20,486 nucleotides of DNA from Bacteroidota bacterium (GCA_030824175.1 JAVBYH010000388.1:1-20486), one strand, 5' to 3'. Counted from the stretch's first letter, positions 1 through 8,654 are shown. Notes: generated from the sequence alone by a model not told the origin. Made by a program: numbers and translations.

Positions 1-1203
1 CCCGTCTCGGTGTCGCGCACGCCGCGCGGCGGCATCGTGCTGCCGAAGAACATCGTCGAGGTGCGTCCCGAGCCGAAGGTGCCCGGATTCGTTCCCGCAT
101 CCGCGAGCACGCTGACGAAAGTCTCCGGACCCGGCACGGGCACGGCGCTGATCGAGATCGTCAATTCGAACCAGGTCCCCGACCACCGGACGATGTTCCT
201 GAAGTTTTCGTCGGATCTTCCCGAGAACATCCATGCGGATTCGTACTCGCTCATCGACAGCGCCACGGGCGCCGTCTACATCGAACGGGGCACGGATTTC
301 GCTGGCGCAGGCACGGGCGAGGTCGGCGCCGGCCTGAAGCCCGTCGTCTCCACGCCGCTCGTGCCGTCGTTCAACGCGGACACGACGGTGTCGCGGTTTG
401 TCGCGAAACAATCCGCGACGAACATCCGGCTGAAGCTGACGTTCAATCCGGGATTGAACGTCAACAAGCGGCACTTCGGATATCCCGAGAACATGATCGT
501 GGGTTTCAGCAGCACCGTCATCGATACGTCCGTCGATTACGATTTCTCCCATCCCGCGCTGCCGTGCAAGTTCATCGTGCATACGATAAACGGCATGAAT
601 GTGCAACGATTGAACTTTGTGTTCAACGACGACAACAAGGACGGCACGCTCAGCTCGGTGAAGGACTATATCGACATCGTCGACACGACGACGAACATCT
701 ACGGCCTCAACAATCTCACGTGGCGCATACAGCTCGACACAGCCGGGCAGTATCAGCGCGGCGCGATCGTGCCGCCTGCCTTCGGCGACACGTACTTCCT
801 GGGCGTGACGATACCGTACAGCGCGGGCGACGTGTATTCGTTCCGCACGACGGCGCAGCGCATCGACCCGTCGAAGGCGAAAACTGATTTTGCGCAGGAG
901 CCGTATGTCGTGCCGAATCCGTATGTGGGCGCGGCGAGTTTCGAACCGGAACGCTTCGCGATCGCCGGCCGCGGCGAGCGCCGCATGGAATTCCGCGGCA
1001 TTCCCGCCGAATGCACAATTCGTATTTTCACGGTGAAGGGCGACCTCGTGCAGACGCTCTATCACAACGGCTCCAACGACAGCTTCGTGGCGTGGAACCT
1101 GAGGACGAAGGACAATCTCGATGTGGCTCCCGGCCTCTATATCTTCCACGTCGACGGCCGTGAAGCCGGAACCCATTATGGCAAGTTTGCAATTATCAAG
1201 TAG
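1..1203 (+). CDS. C-terminal part of a secreted/surface protein with FlgD-like C-terminal fold (5' end outside window)
   Basis: The frame is open from base 1 to the stop at 1201-1203, giving 400 visible codons. A GTG at position 10 is only an internal candidate, so the gene almost certainly starts upstream. The visible protein is beta-rich and lacks membrane segments. Its last ~95 residues (from PYVVPNPYVGAASFEPE through GDLVQTLYHNGSNDSFVAWNLRTKDN to the end APGLYIFHVDGREAGTHYGKFAIIK) look like the FlgD-type Ig/T9SS C-terminal folds that end many secreted FCB-group proteins. The usual YPNPFNP signature is reduced to VVPNPYV. The next gene, 12 bp downstream, is a PorV/PorQ-type protein. That pairing suggests co-expression of a cell-surface protein with its outer-membrane partner (inference). 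No enzymatic domain is recognised. A perfect 27-nt palindrome lies inside the gene at 437-463. Confidence 0.8.
   Translation, partial: PVSVSRTPRGGIVLPKNIVEVRPEPKVPGFVPASASTLTKVSGPGTGTALIEIVNSNQVPDHRTMFLKFSSDLPENIHADSYSLIDSATGAVYIERGTDFAGAGTGEVGAGLKPVVSTPLVPSFNADTTVSRFVAKQSATNIRLKLTFNPGLNVNKRHFGYPENMIVGFSSTVIDTSVDYDFSHPALPCKFIVHTINGMNVQRLNFVFNDDNKDGTLSSVKDYIDIVDTTTNIYGLNNLTWRIQLDTAGQYQRGAIVPPAFGDTYFLGVTIPYSAGDVYSFRTTAQRIDPSKAKTDFAQEPYVVPNPYVGAASFEPERFAIAGRGERRMEFRGIPAECTIRIFTVKGDLVQTLYHNGSNDSFVAWNLRTKDNLDVAPGLYIFHVDGREAGTHYGKFAIIK
437..463. repeat. Perfect intragenic palindrome, 13-bp arms
   Basis: Bases 437-449 are the exact reverse complement of 451-463 around a single central G at 450. It lies inside the first coding region, where the + strand reads LTFNPGLNV. 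Because of the symmetry, the opposite strand reads the same peptide. Arms this long without mismatch are unlikely to arise by chance in coding DNA. A cruciform, an mRNA hairpin or a protein-binding site are all possible; none is shown. Confidence 0.75.
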
Positions 1204-1215
1204 GCGGACACACAC

Positions 1216-2235
1216 ATGACAACATCCATTCGGCGAATATTCGCACTCATGACGGCGGCGGCAGTGCTCGCACCCGGCCTCGTCTCGCAGACGAAGACCG
1301 GAACGACGGTGGGGCAATTCTTACTCATCGAACCAAGCGCGCGCATCACGGCCATGGGCAACGCGGGAGTCACGGTCTTCGACGAGGCCTCGTCCGCGTT
1401 CTACAATCCCGCGGCGCTCGGCCACACGCAGGTGTCCGACGCTCAGTTCACGCACAGCGCATGGTTGGCGGACATCTCGTACAATTACGCGATCGCCGCC
1501 GTGAGGATCACGCAGTCGAGTTCGCTCGCAGTGTCCGTGACCTCGCTGAACTCCGGCGAGATCGCCGTGCGCACGGTGGAGCAGCCCCTCGGTACCGGCG
1601 AGCGATATACCGTGTCCAATACGGCGATCGGCATCGGCTACGGTCAGCGCATCACGGACCGGTTCTCGGCGGGATTCTTCGTGAGCTACATTCAGGAGAC
1701 GATCTGGCACAGCAGCCTCTCGGCGTTCGGCGTGAATTTCGGGACGCTCTACCAGATCACCGAGGACGGCATGCAGCTTGGCGCGAGCATCTCGAACTTC
1801 GGCACGAAGGCGCAGTACGACGGCCGCGATCTGAGGGTGCGCTACGATTTCGATCCCACGCGGTACGGCGACAACAGCAGCCTTCCGTCCGCGCTCCTCA
1901 CCGATTCGTATTCGCTGCCTGTCGTGTTCCGGGTCGGCTTCGGCATCCCCATCGCGATCAACGCCGACAATGCGGTGCGCCTCGCGATCGACGCGTTCCA
2001 CCCGAGCGACAATTCCGAGAGCATCAGCCTTGGCGCCGAGTACGTCTTCATGAAGACGTTCGCGCTCCGCGCCGGCTACCAGCATCTCTTCGCGACGGAT
2101 CCGGAACTCGGACTCACGCTCGGGGGGGGCGTGAATTACGAGGTGACGCCGTACAACATACGCGTCGATTACGCCTGGGCCGACCACAAGCACCTCGGCG
2201 ACATGCAGCGCATCACCGTCGGCGTTTCCTTCTAA
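1216..2235 (+). CDS. PorV/PorQ-family outer-membrane beta-barrel protein
   Basis: 339 residues. An N-terminal signal peptide (MTTSIRRIFALMTAAAVLAPGLVSQ) precedes the family-typical start of the mature protein: GQFLLIEPSARITAMGNAGVTVFDEASSAFYNPAALG. The rest alternates short amphipathic strands and ends in ITVGVSF, with the terminal aromatic residue typical of outer-membrane barrels. PorV is the T9SS shuttle that carries cargo to the attachment complex, and relatives of this family are numerous in Ignavibacteriota-like genomes, often beside large surface proteins. This one follows such a gene with a 12-bp gap, so co-transcription is likely. Whether it is PorV itself, PorQ or a dedicated paralogue cannot be told from one sequence. 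A run of eight G lies at 2122-2129 near the 3' end. Confidence 0.85.
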   Translation: MTTSIRRIFALMTAAAVLAPGLVSQTKTGTTVGQFLLIEPSARITAMGNAGVTVFDEASSAFYNPAALGHTQVSDAQFTHSAWLADISYNYAIAAVRITQSSSLAVSVTSLNSGEIAVRTVEQPLGTGERYTVSNTAIGIGYGQRITDRFSAGFFVSYIQETIWHSSLSAFGVNFGTLYQITEDGMQLGASISNFGTKAQYDGRDLRVRYDFDPTRYGDNSSLPSALLTDSYSLPVVFRVGFGIPIAINADNAVRLAIDAFHPSDNSESISLGAEYVFMKTFALRAGYQHLFATDPELGLTLGGGVNYEVTPYNIRVDYAWADHKHLGDMQRITVGVSF

Positions 2236-2263
2236 AAATTACACAGTATATTATTCTATCTAT

Positions 2264-2267
2264 GGAG
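2264..2267 (+). promoter_or_regulatory. Ribosome binding site fixing a GTG start
   Basis: GGAG lies 7 nt upstream of the GTG at 2275. An ATG at 2262 is out of frame and overlaps this motif. The spacing therefore supports GTG as the true start of the GH94 gene. Confidence 0.7.
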
Positions 2268-2274
2268 CATTTCA

Positions 2275-4671
2275 GTGAAACAGTTTAAGACAAAATACGG
2301 CTCGTTCTCGAGCGACGGCACGGAATATATCATCTCGACGCCCCGCACGCCGCGGCCGTGGACGAACATCCTCACCAACGGCGACTACGGCGCCATCGTG
2401 TCGCAGACCGGCAGCGGCTACAGCTGGCGTTCGAACGCGCAGCTCAACCGCATCTCGCGCTGGGAACAGGACCTCATTAAAGACGAATGGGGAAAGTACA
2501 TCTACGTGCGCGACAACGACTCGAAGAAGTTCTGGTCGGCCGGATGGAAGCCCGTGTGCGCGGAGCCGGACCGCTACGAGTGCCGCCACGGCATCGGCTA
2601 TACGGCGATCTCGAGCCTCAACAACGGCATCGAATCGGAGCTCCTCATGTTCATTCCGAACGGCGTCCCGCTCGAGGTCATCACAGTAAAGCTCGTCAAC
2701 ACGACAAAGAAGGCGCGCAGCCTCTCGCTCTTCTCGTACCTCGAATGGAACCTCGGCGCCGCGCCGGACTGGCACCGCGAGTTCCACAAATGCTTCATCA
2801 ATACGAAGTACGACACGGCTATGAACGCCGTCGTCGCCACGAAGCGTCTCTGGGAAGTGCCGTCGGAAGACGGCCACTGGAACAGGAACTGGGAATATAC
2901 GGCATTTCATGCGTGCAGCGTGAAGCCGTCGTCGTTCGACGCGGACAAGGAATCGTTCATGGGCATGTACGGCTCGCTGCGCGCGCCCGAGAGCGTCGTC
3001 ACGGGCACGCTGAAGAAAAAATCCGGCAACGCGCTCGATGCGATCGCGAGCCTGAAGATCAATGTGACGCTCAAGCCGAAAGAGGAAAAGGAGATCGTGT
3101 TCCTCATCGGCGCCACGGAGCAGAGTGGTGAGATCGCGGAGCTCGTGAAGCGATTCCAATCGGTGAAGGAAGTGCACCGCGCGTTCGGCGAGATGCGGCA
3201 GAAGTGGGACGCGCTCCTCTCGACCGTGCGGGTGGACACGCCTGTGGATTCGATGAACCTCATGCTCAACACGTACCTCAAGTATCAGGCGATCGCGGGA
3301 CGCCTGTGGGGACGCACCGGATACTATCAGACCGGCGGCGCCTTCGGCTTCCGCGACCAGCTGCAGGACAGCCAGATCTTCCTGCCCATCGACGCGGAGC
3401 AGACGAAGAAGCAGATACTGCTCCACGCGAAACATCAGTTCGCCGACGGCACCGTCTACCACTGGTGGCACCCCCTGTCCGAGATGGGACTCCCGACGAA
3501 AATGACGGACGATCTGCTCTGGCTTCCGTTCGTGGTTCATGAGTATATTGTGGAGACGGACGACCTGGCGCTGCTCGACTGCGCCGAACCGTTCCTCGAC
3601 AATGCGCAGCCCGCTTCGCTCTACAGCCATTGCACGCGCGCGATCGACATGGTGCTGTCGCGCTTCAGCGAGCGCGGCCTCCCCTTGATCGGCGCGGGCG
3701 ACTGGAACGACGGGTTGAGCGCCGTGGGTCTCCAGTGGAAGGGCGAGTCCGTGTGGCTCGGCCAGTTCCTGCATCGCATTCTAAAAGAGTTTGCGTATCT
3801 TGCAGACAGATATGGGGACGGGGTGACGGCGGCACGGTACCGCGCGCGCGCAGCGGAGCTGAAGCAGGCGATCAATATCCATGGATGGGACGGGGAGTAC
3901 TATTTCGGCGCCACGAAGGACAGCGGCGAAAAGCTGGGCAGCGCCGCGTGCACCGAGGGACGTTTCTGGCTGAACACGCAAACGTGGTCCGTTCTCGCCG
4001 ATGTCGCGGATGGTGCGCGCGCCTCTCAGGTGATGGATGTTGTCGAAAAAAATCTCGAATTTAAGAATGGGCCGGTCCTCGTCCATCCGGCGTATTCAAC
4101 GCCCGACACGAAGATCGGCTACCTCACGCGGTACAGTCCCGGCATGCGCGAGAACGGCGGCGTCTATACGCACGCGGCCACCTGGGCGATCATGGCCGAG
4201 GCGAAGCTCGGGCGCGCCGATGCGGCGTTCAGGATGTTCTGCGAGTTGAATCCGATCGTGAATGGCGCGAAGCCGGACGAATACCTGGCGGAGCCGTACG
4301 TAACGCCTGGCAACATCGACGGTCCGAACTCGCCGTTCTACGGACGCGGGGGGTGGACGTGGTACACCGGGTCCGCCGCATGGCTCTTCAAGGCCGGGCT
4401 CGAATGGATACTCGGCGTGCGCGCTTCGCAGCACGGACTCGTGGTGCAACCGTGCATCCCGGCGACATGGAAGAAATATTCCGTCGTCCGTACGTTCCGC
4501 GGCGTGACGTACACGATCCGCGTGACGAATCCGGACGGCGTCTCGGGCGGCATCGCCTCCGCGTGTGTGGATGGGACGCCGGTCGCGCTCGATGCGAAGA
4601 CACCGGGCGCCGTCGTGCTGCCGCTCTTCGCAGCGTGCTCGACGCACAGCGTCGACATCGTCCTCGGTTGA
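2275..4671 (+). CDS. GH94 family glycoside phosphorylase (cellobiose/chitobiose phosphorylase-like)
   Basis: 798 residues, the usual size of cellobiose, laminaribiose and chitobiose phosphorylases and much shorter than characterised 1,2-beta-oligoglucan phosphorylases (about 1100). GH94 enzymes cleave a beta-glucoside with inorganic phosphate to give sugar 1-phosphate. The N-terminal beta-sandwich begins YGSFSSDGTEYIISTPRTPRPWTN. The (alpha/alpha)6 core carries GGAFGFRDQLQDS (355-367), YHWWHPLSEMGLP (395-407) and GDWNDGL (475-481); the DWND aspartates are the expected general-acid position. No signal peptide is present, so it is cytoplasmic. The start is a GTG with GGAG 7 nt upstream. It sits upstream of two GH144-like genes and a sugar ABC importer, so it probably handles an imported beta-linked disaccharide or short oligosaccharide. 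The family call is firm; the substrate (cellobiose, sophorose, laminaribiose or other) is open. Confidence 0.93.
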   Translation: MKQFKTKYGSFSSDGTEYIISTPRTPRPWTNILTNGDYGAIVSQTGSGYSWRSNAQLNRISRWEQDLIKDEWGKYIYVRDNDSKKFWSAGWKPVCAEPDRYECRHGIGYTAISSLNNGIESELLMFIPNGVPLEVITVKLVNTTKKARSLSLFSYLEWNLGAAPDWHREFHKCFINTKYDTAMNAVVATKRLWEVPSEDGHWNRNWEYTAFHACSVKPSSFDADKESFMGMYGSLRAPESVVTGTLKKKSGNALDAIASLKINVTLKPKEEKEIVFLIGATEQSGEIAELVKRFQSVKEVHRAFGEMRQKWDALLSTVRVDTPVDSMNLMLNTYLKYQAIAGRLWGRTGYYQTGGAFGFRDQLQDSQIFLPIDAEQTKKQILLHAKHQFADGTVYHWWHPLSEMGLPTKMTDDLLWLPFVVHEYIVETDDLALLDCAEPFLDNAQPASLYSHCTRAIDMVLSRFSERGLPLIGAGDWNDGLSAVGLQWKGESVWLGQFLHRILKEFAYLADRYGDGVTAARYRARAAELKQAINIHGWDGEYYFGATKDSGEKLGSAACTEGRFWLNTQTWSVLADVADGARASQVMDVVEKNLEFKNGPVLVHPAYSTPDTKIGYLTRYSPGMRENGGVYTHAATWAIMAEAKLGRADAAFRMFCELNPIVNGAKPDEYLAEPYVTPGNIDGPNSPFYGRGGWTWYTGSAAWLFKAGLEWILGVRASQHGLVVQPCIPATWKKYSVVRTFRGVTYTIRVTNPDGVSGGIASACVDGTPVALDAKTPGAVVLPLFAACSTHSVDIVLG

Positions 4672-4683
4672 TCCGTTGTTTTT

Positions 4684-4750
4684 TGTAGGGCGAAATGATA
4701 TTTCGCCCCGTTATTTTTTCCCTTTTTGTAGGGCGAGATTTATCTCGCCC
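4684..4750. repeat. Tandem pair of TGTAGGGCGA hairpins
   Basis: Two palindromes lie in the GH94 to GH144-like gap. The first has a 9-bp stem (4688-4696 with 4700-4708, loop GAT). The second pairs 4731-4739 with 4742-4750. Each is preceded by TTTTTGTA. They belong to the same family as the composite elements at 11432-11509 and 14581-14659. The first matches the inverted right half of those copies; here both hairpins point the same way. Confidence 0.8.
4688..4719 (+). terminator. Probable intrinsic terminator after the GH94 gene
   Basis: A 9-bp stem with a 3-nt loop (4688-4708) is followed by CG and a T-rich tract including six consecutive T (4714-4719), 16 bp past the GH94 stop codon. The same hairpin sequence recurs elsewhere without a T tract, so termination here rests on the downstream T run. 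Confidence 0.5.
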
Positions 4751-4777
4751 AGATTTACCTATTCACTGAAAGATCGC

Positions 4778-7201
4778 ATGAAATTATTGTTCGCAGCACT
4801 AGCGTCGCTGTTCGTGATAACATTCTCCGCTTCCGCGCAGACGAAGCCCGATCTCCTCATCTTCGACGAGGGGGACAACGCGGCATACCACGACGCGTCG
4901 TGGGGCAACGCCACGGGTGCGAGCACACTGGCGAGAGGCGGCGGAGGCGACAAGCTCATCGTGGACGCGTCGCAGCACTACACCGGCAGCAGGAGCGGCA
5001 AACTCGAATGGCAGTCCGCCGCCGGCGGTGACTGGAACATGTTCATCGCGAGCGCCGGATGGGCCGCGCTCAATGCGGTCGGGTACGACAGCCTCGTATT
5101 CTACCTGAACTCGCGCGGCGCGATCGGCGGTCCGCACCTGCCCACGATCGGACTCGAAACAAGCGCGAACACGAAATCGTCGTTCCTGCCTCTGGCCTCG
5201 TTTCTTTCCTCGGGCACGGATGCCGACACGACGACGTGGCAGCGCGTCGCGATCCCGCTCGCGGTGTTCACGGGATTCGATCTCTCGATCCTGAAGGACG
5301 TCAACTTCCACCAGAACGCCGCGGACAATGCGCTCCACACGATGTGGATCGACAACATCCGGATGATCGTGAAGGGAAGCACTCCCGACACGACGAAGCC
5401 CGCCGCTCCGCAGAAGCTCGTGACCCGTTCGGGCGACAGAAGCGTAACGCTCCACTGGAACCTGAACGCGGACAAGAGCACCGTCGGCTACGTCGTCTAT
5501 CGTGCCACGAGCGTGAGCGGCCCGTACGCTCCTGTGTCCGCATCCGCACTGACGATCGCGAGCTTCGCAGACGTATCGGTATCGAACAACCAGACGTATT
5601 ATTATTTTGTGAAAGCCCGCAATGCGAGCCAGACCGAAAGCGCGTCGACCGATACGATCCCGGTAACGCCGCGCGTGTTCGCAAGCGACGACGCATTCCT
5701 CGACTACGTCCAGCAGACGTCCTTCGACTATTTCTGGTACGAGGCGAATCCGAAGAACGGACTCATCAAGGACCGGAGCACGCAGAACTCCTCGTGCAGC
5801 ATCGCCGCGGTCGGTTTCGGCCTCACTGCGATCGGCATCGGCGTGGACCGCGGATGGATCACGCGCGCCGAGGGCCGCGACCGGACGCTCGTGACGTTGA
5901 CCACATTCTGGAAGGGCGACCAGAGCGTGCTCGCCACGGGCATGACGGGCTACAAGGGATGGTTCTATCATTTCCTCGACATGAACACCGGCGCTCGCGC
6001 CGGCTCCACGGAGCTCTCCTCCATCGATACGGGACTCCTCCTTGCGGGGATCGTGTATTCGAAGCAATACTTCACCGGATCGGACTCCGCGGAAACCGCG
6101 ATACGCGCCCTGGCCGATTCGATCTACCGGCGCATCGACTGGAATTGGATGCGCAACGGCGGTGTAACGCTCACGATGGGATGGAAGCCCGGAACGGGAT
6201 TCCTGAGTGCGCGCTGGGGAGGAGAATATAACGAGGCGAGCGTCCTGTATCTGCTCGGCATCGGGGCTCCGGTGAATCCGCTTCCCGCGAGCGCATGGAG
6301 CACGTGGACGAGCGGCTACAAGTGGAACTACATTACATGGCTCGGCGATTCGTTCGTGTGGTTCGCCCCGCTCTTCGGGCATCAATATACGCAATGCTGG
6401 TACGACCTCCGGAGCGTCGCCGACGACTATATGAAAGGCAAGGGCATCACGTATTTCGAGAATTCACGCCGCGCGACGCTCGCGCAGCGCTTGTACTGCA
6501 TCGACAATCCGAGAAGGCACACGGGCTACGGTCCGAACATGTGGGGTATCACCGCCTCGGACATCCCGACCGGGTACGCCGCGCGCGGAACGAATTACAA
6601 CGACGACGGCACGCTGAACGCCACGGCCCCGGGCGGATCGATGCCCTTCGCGCCGGAAATCTGCCTCCCCGCACTCCGGACCATGTACGACATGCACAGG
6701 GCGACGATCTGGACGGGCTACGGATTCAACGACGCATTCAACCTGAGCGTCACGCCCGCGTGGTGGGACAAAGACGTGCTCGGGATCGACCAGGGACCGA
6801 TCGTCATCATGGCGGAGAATTACCGCACCGGATCTGTGTGGAAGACGTTCATGAAGGATAAGAACGTCGCAGACGGATTGTCGCGCGCAGGATTCACCAC
6901 GGTGACGGACGTCGATGACGACCGGGCGCGCGCGCCGCATGTCTTTGCGCTCGAACAGAATTACCCCAATCCGTTCAACCCGTCGACGGAAATTCGATAC
7001 TCGCTGCCGGCGGCGGGGCGCGTCGTTCTCACGGTGCATAACGTATTGGGAGAGCATGTTGCGACTCTCATCGACAGGGAGCAATCCGCCGGGGTCCATG
7101 CAGTGTCGTTCGACGCGGCACGCCTGTCAAGCGGCATCTATTTCTACACAGTGCGCGCAGGTTCCTTCTCGCAGACGCGCAAGATGACGCTCCTCCGCTA
7201 A
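4778..7201 (+). CDS. T9SS-secreted GH144/glucoamylase-like protein with CBM-like and FN3 modules
   Basis: 807 residues from ATG 4778. Frames open further upstream run through the intergenic hairpins and lack a signal peptide, so they are rejected. Order: signal peptide (1-20, ending SASAQ); galactose-binding-like beta module (about 22-200); fibronectin type III domain (about 208-298); glucoamylase/GH144-type (alpha/alpha)6 domain (about 304-715); T9SS type A sorting domain (725-807) beginning LEQNYPNPFNP and ending RKMTLLR. Family motifs include FDYFWYE, ELSSIDTGLL (D417), YNEASVLYLLGIG (E486), FGHQYTQCW and IDQGPIVIMAENYR. Characterised GH144 enzymes are endo-beta-1,2-glucanases; PF10091 also includes domains of cyclic beta-1,2-glucan synthases, so linkage is inferred. 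The sorting domain implies export across the outer membrane and surface attachment or release. The catalytic core is closely related to the next gene's product. Confidence 0.88.
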   Translation: MKLLFAALASLFVITFSASAQTKPDLLIFDEGDNAAYHDASWGNATGASTLARGGGGDKLIVDASQHYTGSRSGKLEWQSAAGGDWNMFIASAGWAALNAVGYDSLVFYLNSRGAIGGPHLPTIGLETSANTKSSFLPLASFLSSGTDADTTTWQRVAIPLAVFTGFDLSILKDVNFHQNAADNALHTMWIDNIRMIVKGSTPDTTKPAAPQKLVTRSGDRSVTLHWNLNADKSTVGYVVYRATSVSGPYAPVSASALTIASFADVSVSNNQTYYYFVKARNASQTESASTDTIPVTPRVFASDDAFLDYVQQTSFDYFWYEANPKNGLIKDRSTQNSSCSIAAVGFGLTAIGIGVDRGWITRAEGRDRTLVTLTTFWKGDQSVLATGMTGYKGWFYHFLDMNTGARAGSTELSSIDTGLLLAGIVYSKQYFTGSDSAETAIRALADSIYRRIDWNWMRNGGVTLTMGWKPGTGFLSARWGGEYNEASVLYLLGIGAPVNPLPASAWSTWTSGYKWNYITWLGDSFVWFAPLFGHQYTQCWYDLRSVADDYMKGKGITYFENSRRATLAQRLYCIDNPRRHTGYGPNMWGITASDIPTGYAARGTNYNDDGTLNATAPGGSMPFAPEICLPALRTMYDMHRATIWTGYGFNDAFNLSVTPAWWDKDVLGIDQGPIVIMAENYRTGSVWKTFMKDKNVADGLSRAGFTTVTDVDDDRARAPHVFALEQNYPNPFNPSTEIRYSLPAAGRVVLTVHNVLGEHVATLIDREQSAGVHAVSFDAARLSSGIYFYTVRAGSFSQTRKMTLLR

Positions 7202-7247
7202 TATGCACTCAGCATTTTTTTGTTTGGATACAACCATTGGGAGATTC

Positions 7248-8654
7248 ATGCGCTCGTTCCTTACCGCCGTCCTCATCGTCGTTCTCGCTTCCTCCGTCGC
7301 TCACACGAAGCCGCGGCCCGCGGCCGCGTTCGACCCGTTCCTCGATACGCTGCAGCACAGGACGTTTAACTACTTCTGGGAATTGACGGATCCGTCGAAC
7401 GGCCTCACGCCGGACCGCGCACCGACGAAGACATTCTCGAGCGTGGCCGCCGTAGGCTTTGCCCTCACCTCATATCCGATCGGCGTCGAGCGGCGTTATG
7501 TAACGCGGAAGCAGGCGGCGCAGCGCGTCCTGGCGACGATACGTTTTTTCTGGTCCGCCCCGCAGGGCCCGGACGCCGTCCGTGCAACGGGGTACAAGGG
7601 GTTCTATTATCACTTCCTTCATCAGGACACAGGGCTGCGCTATAAGGATGTCGAACTGTCGACGATCGACACGGGCCTGCTCGTTGCGGGCATCCTTATG
7701 TGCCAATCGTATTTCATTGGCAATAATTCTGTCGAACGCGACATCCGCGCCTATGCGGATTCGATCTATCGCCGCGTCGACTGGCAATGGGCGATGAACG
7801 GCAACAAACGCATGAGCATGGGGTGGCATCCGGAATCGGGATTCATCAAGGCCGATTGGCACGGCTACAACGAGGCGATGATCCTCTACACGCTCGCACT
7901 CGGCTCGCCCGCGCATGCGATCGATGCAGCCGCGTGGACGGAATGGACGAAGACGTACGTGTGGGCATCGTACTATGGCAAGGACTTCGTGAGCTTCGGT
8001 CCGCTCTTCGGCCATCAGTATTCGCATTGCTGGATCGATTATCGCGGCATACGCGACGGCTACATGCGCGGGAAGAAGATCGATTATTTCGAGAACTCAC
8101 GCCGCGCGACGTATACGCACCGGGCGTATGCGAAGGAGAATCCGCGCGGCTTCATCGGGTATTCGGATTCGATCTGGGGACTCACCGCGTGCGACGGCCC
8201 CGGGGATGCGGAGCACACGATCGGCGGCGTGCGACGGCGGTTCGAGGGCTATGCCGCACGCGGCGCGTCCGTCGACTGGACGAACGACGACGGTACCATT
8301 GCGCCGACGGCTGCGGGCGGGTCCGTCGCCTTCGCACCCGAGATCTGCGTGCCGGCGCTCAGGGCGATGAGGAACACATATGGCGATAAGGTGTGGCGCA
8401 CGTACGGCTTCATCGACGCGTTCAATCCGACGTTCGAAAATGGCTCCATCAGCGGTTGGTTCGACGACGATTACATCGGCATCGATCAGGGACCGATCGT
8501 CATCATGATCGAGAACCTGCGCAGCCGCTTCGTGTGGGACACGATGAAGAAAAACAAGTACATCAGACGCGGGCTCGTGCGCGCCGGGTTCACCGGCGGC
8601 TGGCTCGACAAGAAGGCGTATCAACAACGAGATTCCTCGCTGCGCTCGGAATGA
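7248..8654 (+). CDS. GH144/glucoamylase-like protein, single domain, probably periplasmic
   Basis: 468 residues from ATG 7248, chosen because GGGAG lies just upstream (7239-7243) and the protein then opens with a clean signal peptide (MRSFLTAVLIVVLASSVAHT). An in-frame ATG at 7203 would add 15 residues and spoil it. The mature protein is essentially one GH144-like domain: FNYFWELTDPSNGL, ELSTIDTGLL (D141), GYNEAMILYTLALGSP (E209), FGHQYSHCW, FAPEICVPAL and GIDQGPIVIMIEN. No T9SS sorting domain and no lipobox are present, so a periplasmic location is likely. That contrasts with the upstream paralogue, 46 bp away. Characterised relatives cut beta-1,2-glucan endo-wise. The last residues (RDSSLRSE) are encoded by a dispersed-type repeat, so the natural C-terminus may have been replaced. 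Confidence 0.88.
   Translation: MRSFLTAVLIVVLASSVAHTKPRPAAAFDPFLDTLQHRTFNYFWELTDPSNGLTPDRAPTKTFSSVAAVGFALTSYPIGVERRYVTRKQAAQRVLATIRFFWSAPQGPDAVRATGYKGFYYHFLHQDTGLRYKDVELSTIDTGLLVAGILMCQSYFIGNNSVERDIRAYADSIYRRVDWQWAMNGNKRMSMGWHPESGFIKADWHGYNEAMILYTLALGSPAHAIDAAAWTEWTKTYVWASYYGKDFVSFGPLFGHQYSHCWIDYRGIRDGYMRGKKIDYFENSRRATYTHRAYAKENPRGFIGYSDSIWGLTACDGPGDAEHTIGGVRRRFEGYAARGASVDWTNDDGTIAPTAAGGSVAFAPEICVPALRAMRNTYGDKVWRTYGFIDAFNPTFENGSISGWFDDDYIGIDQGPIVIMIENLRSRFVWDTMKKNKYIRRGLVRAGFTGGWLDKKAYQQRDSSLRSE

Noticed and set aside
1321..2193. Long open frame on the - strand opposite the PorV/PorQ gene
   Set aside because: It is a high-GC antisense shadow: arginine- and valine-rich, no recognisable domain, and fully covered by a convincing + strand gene.
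2275..4671. Chitobiose phosphorylase as a specific call
   Set aside because: The family motifs fit GH94 in general; no N-acetylglucosamine genes are nearby, so no single substrate is favoured by sequence.
4565..4777. Upstream extension of the first GH144-like gene to 4565
   Set aside because: It would overlap the GH94 gene in another frame, read through both intergenic hairpins and hide the clear signal peptide starting at 4778.
4799..6394. 531-codon - strand frame opposite the first GH144-like gene
   Set aside because: No domain or plausible start; mirrors codon bias of the + strand gene.
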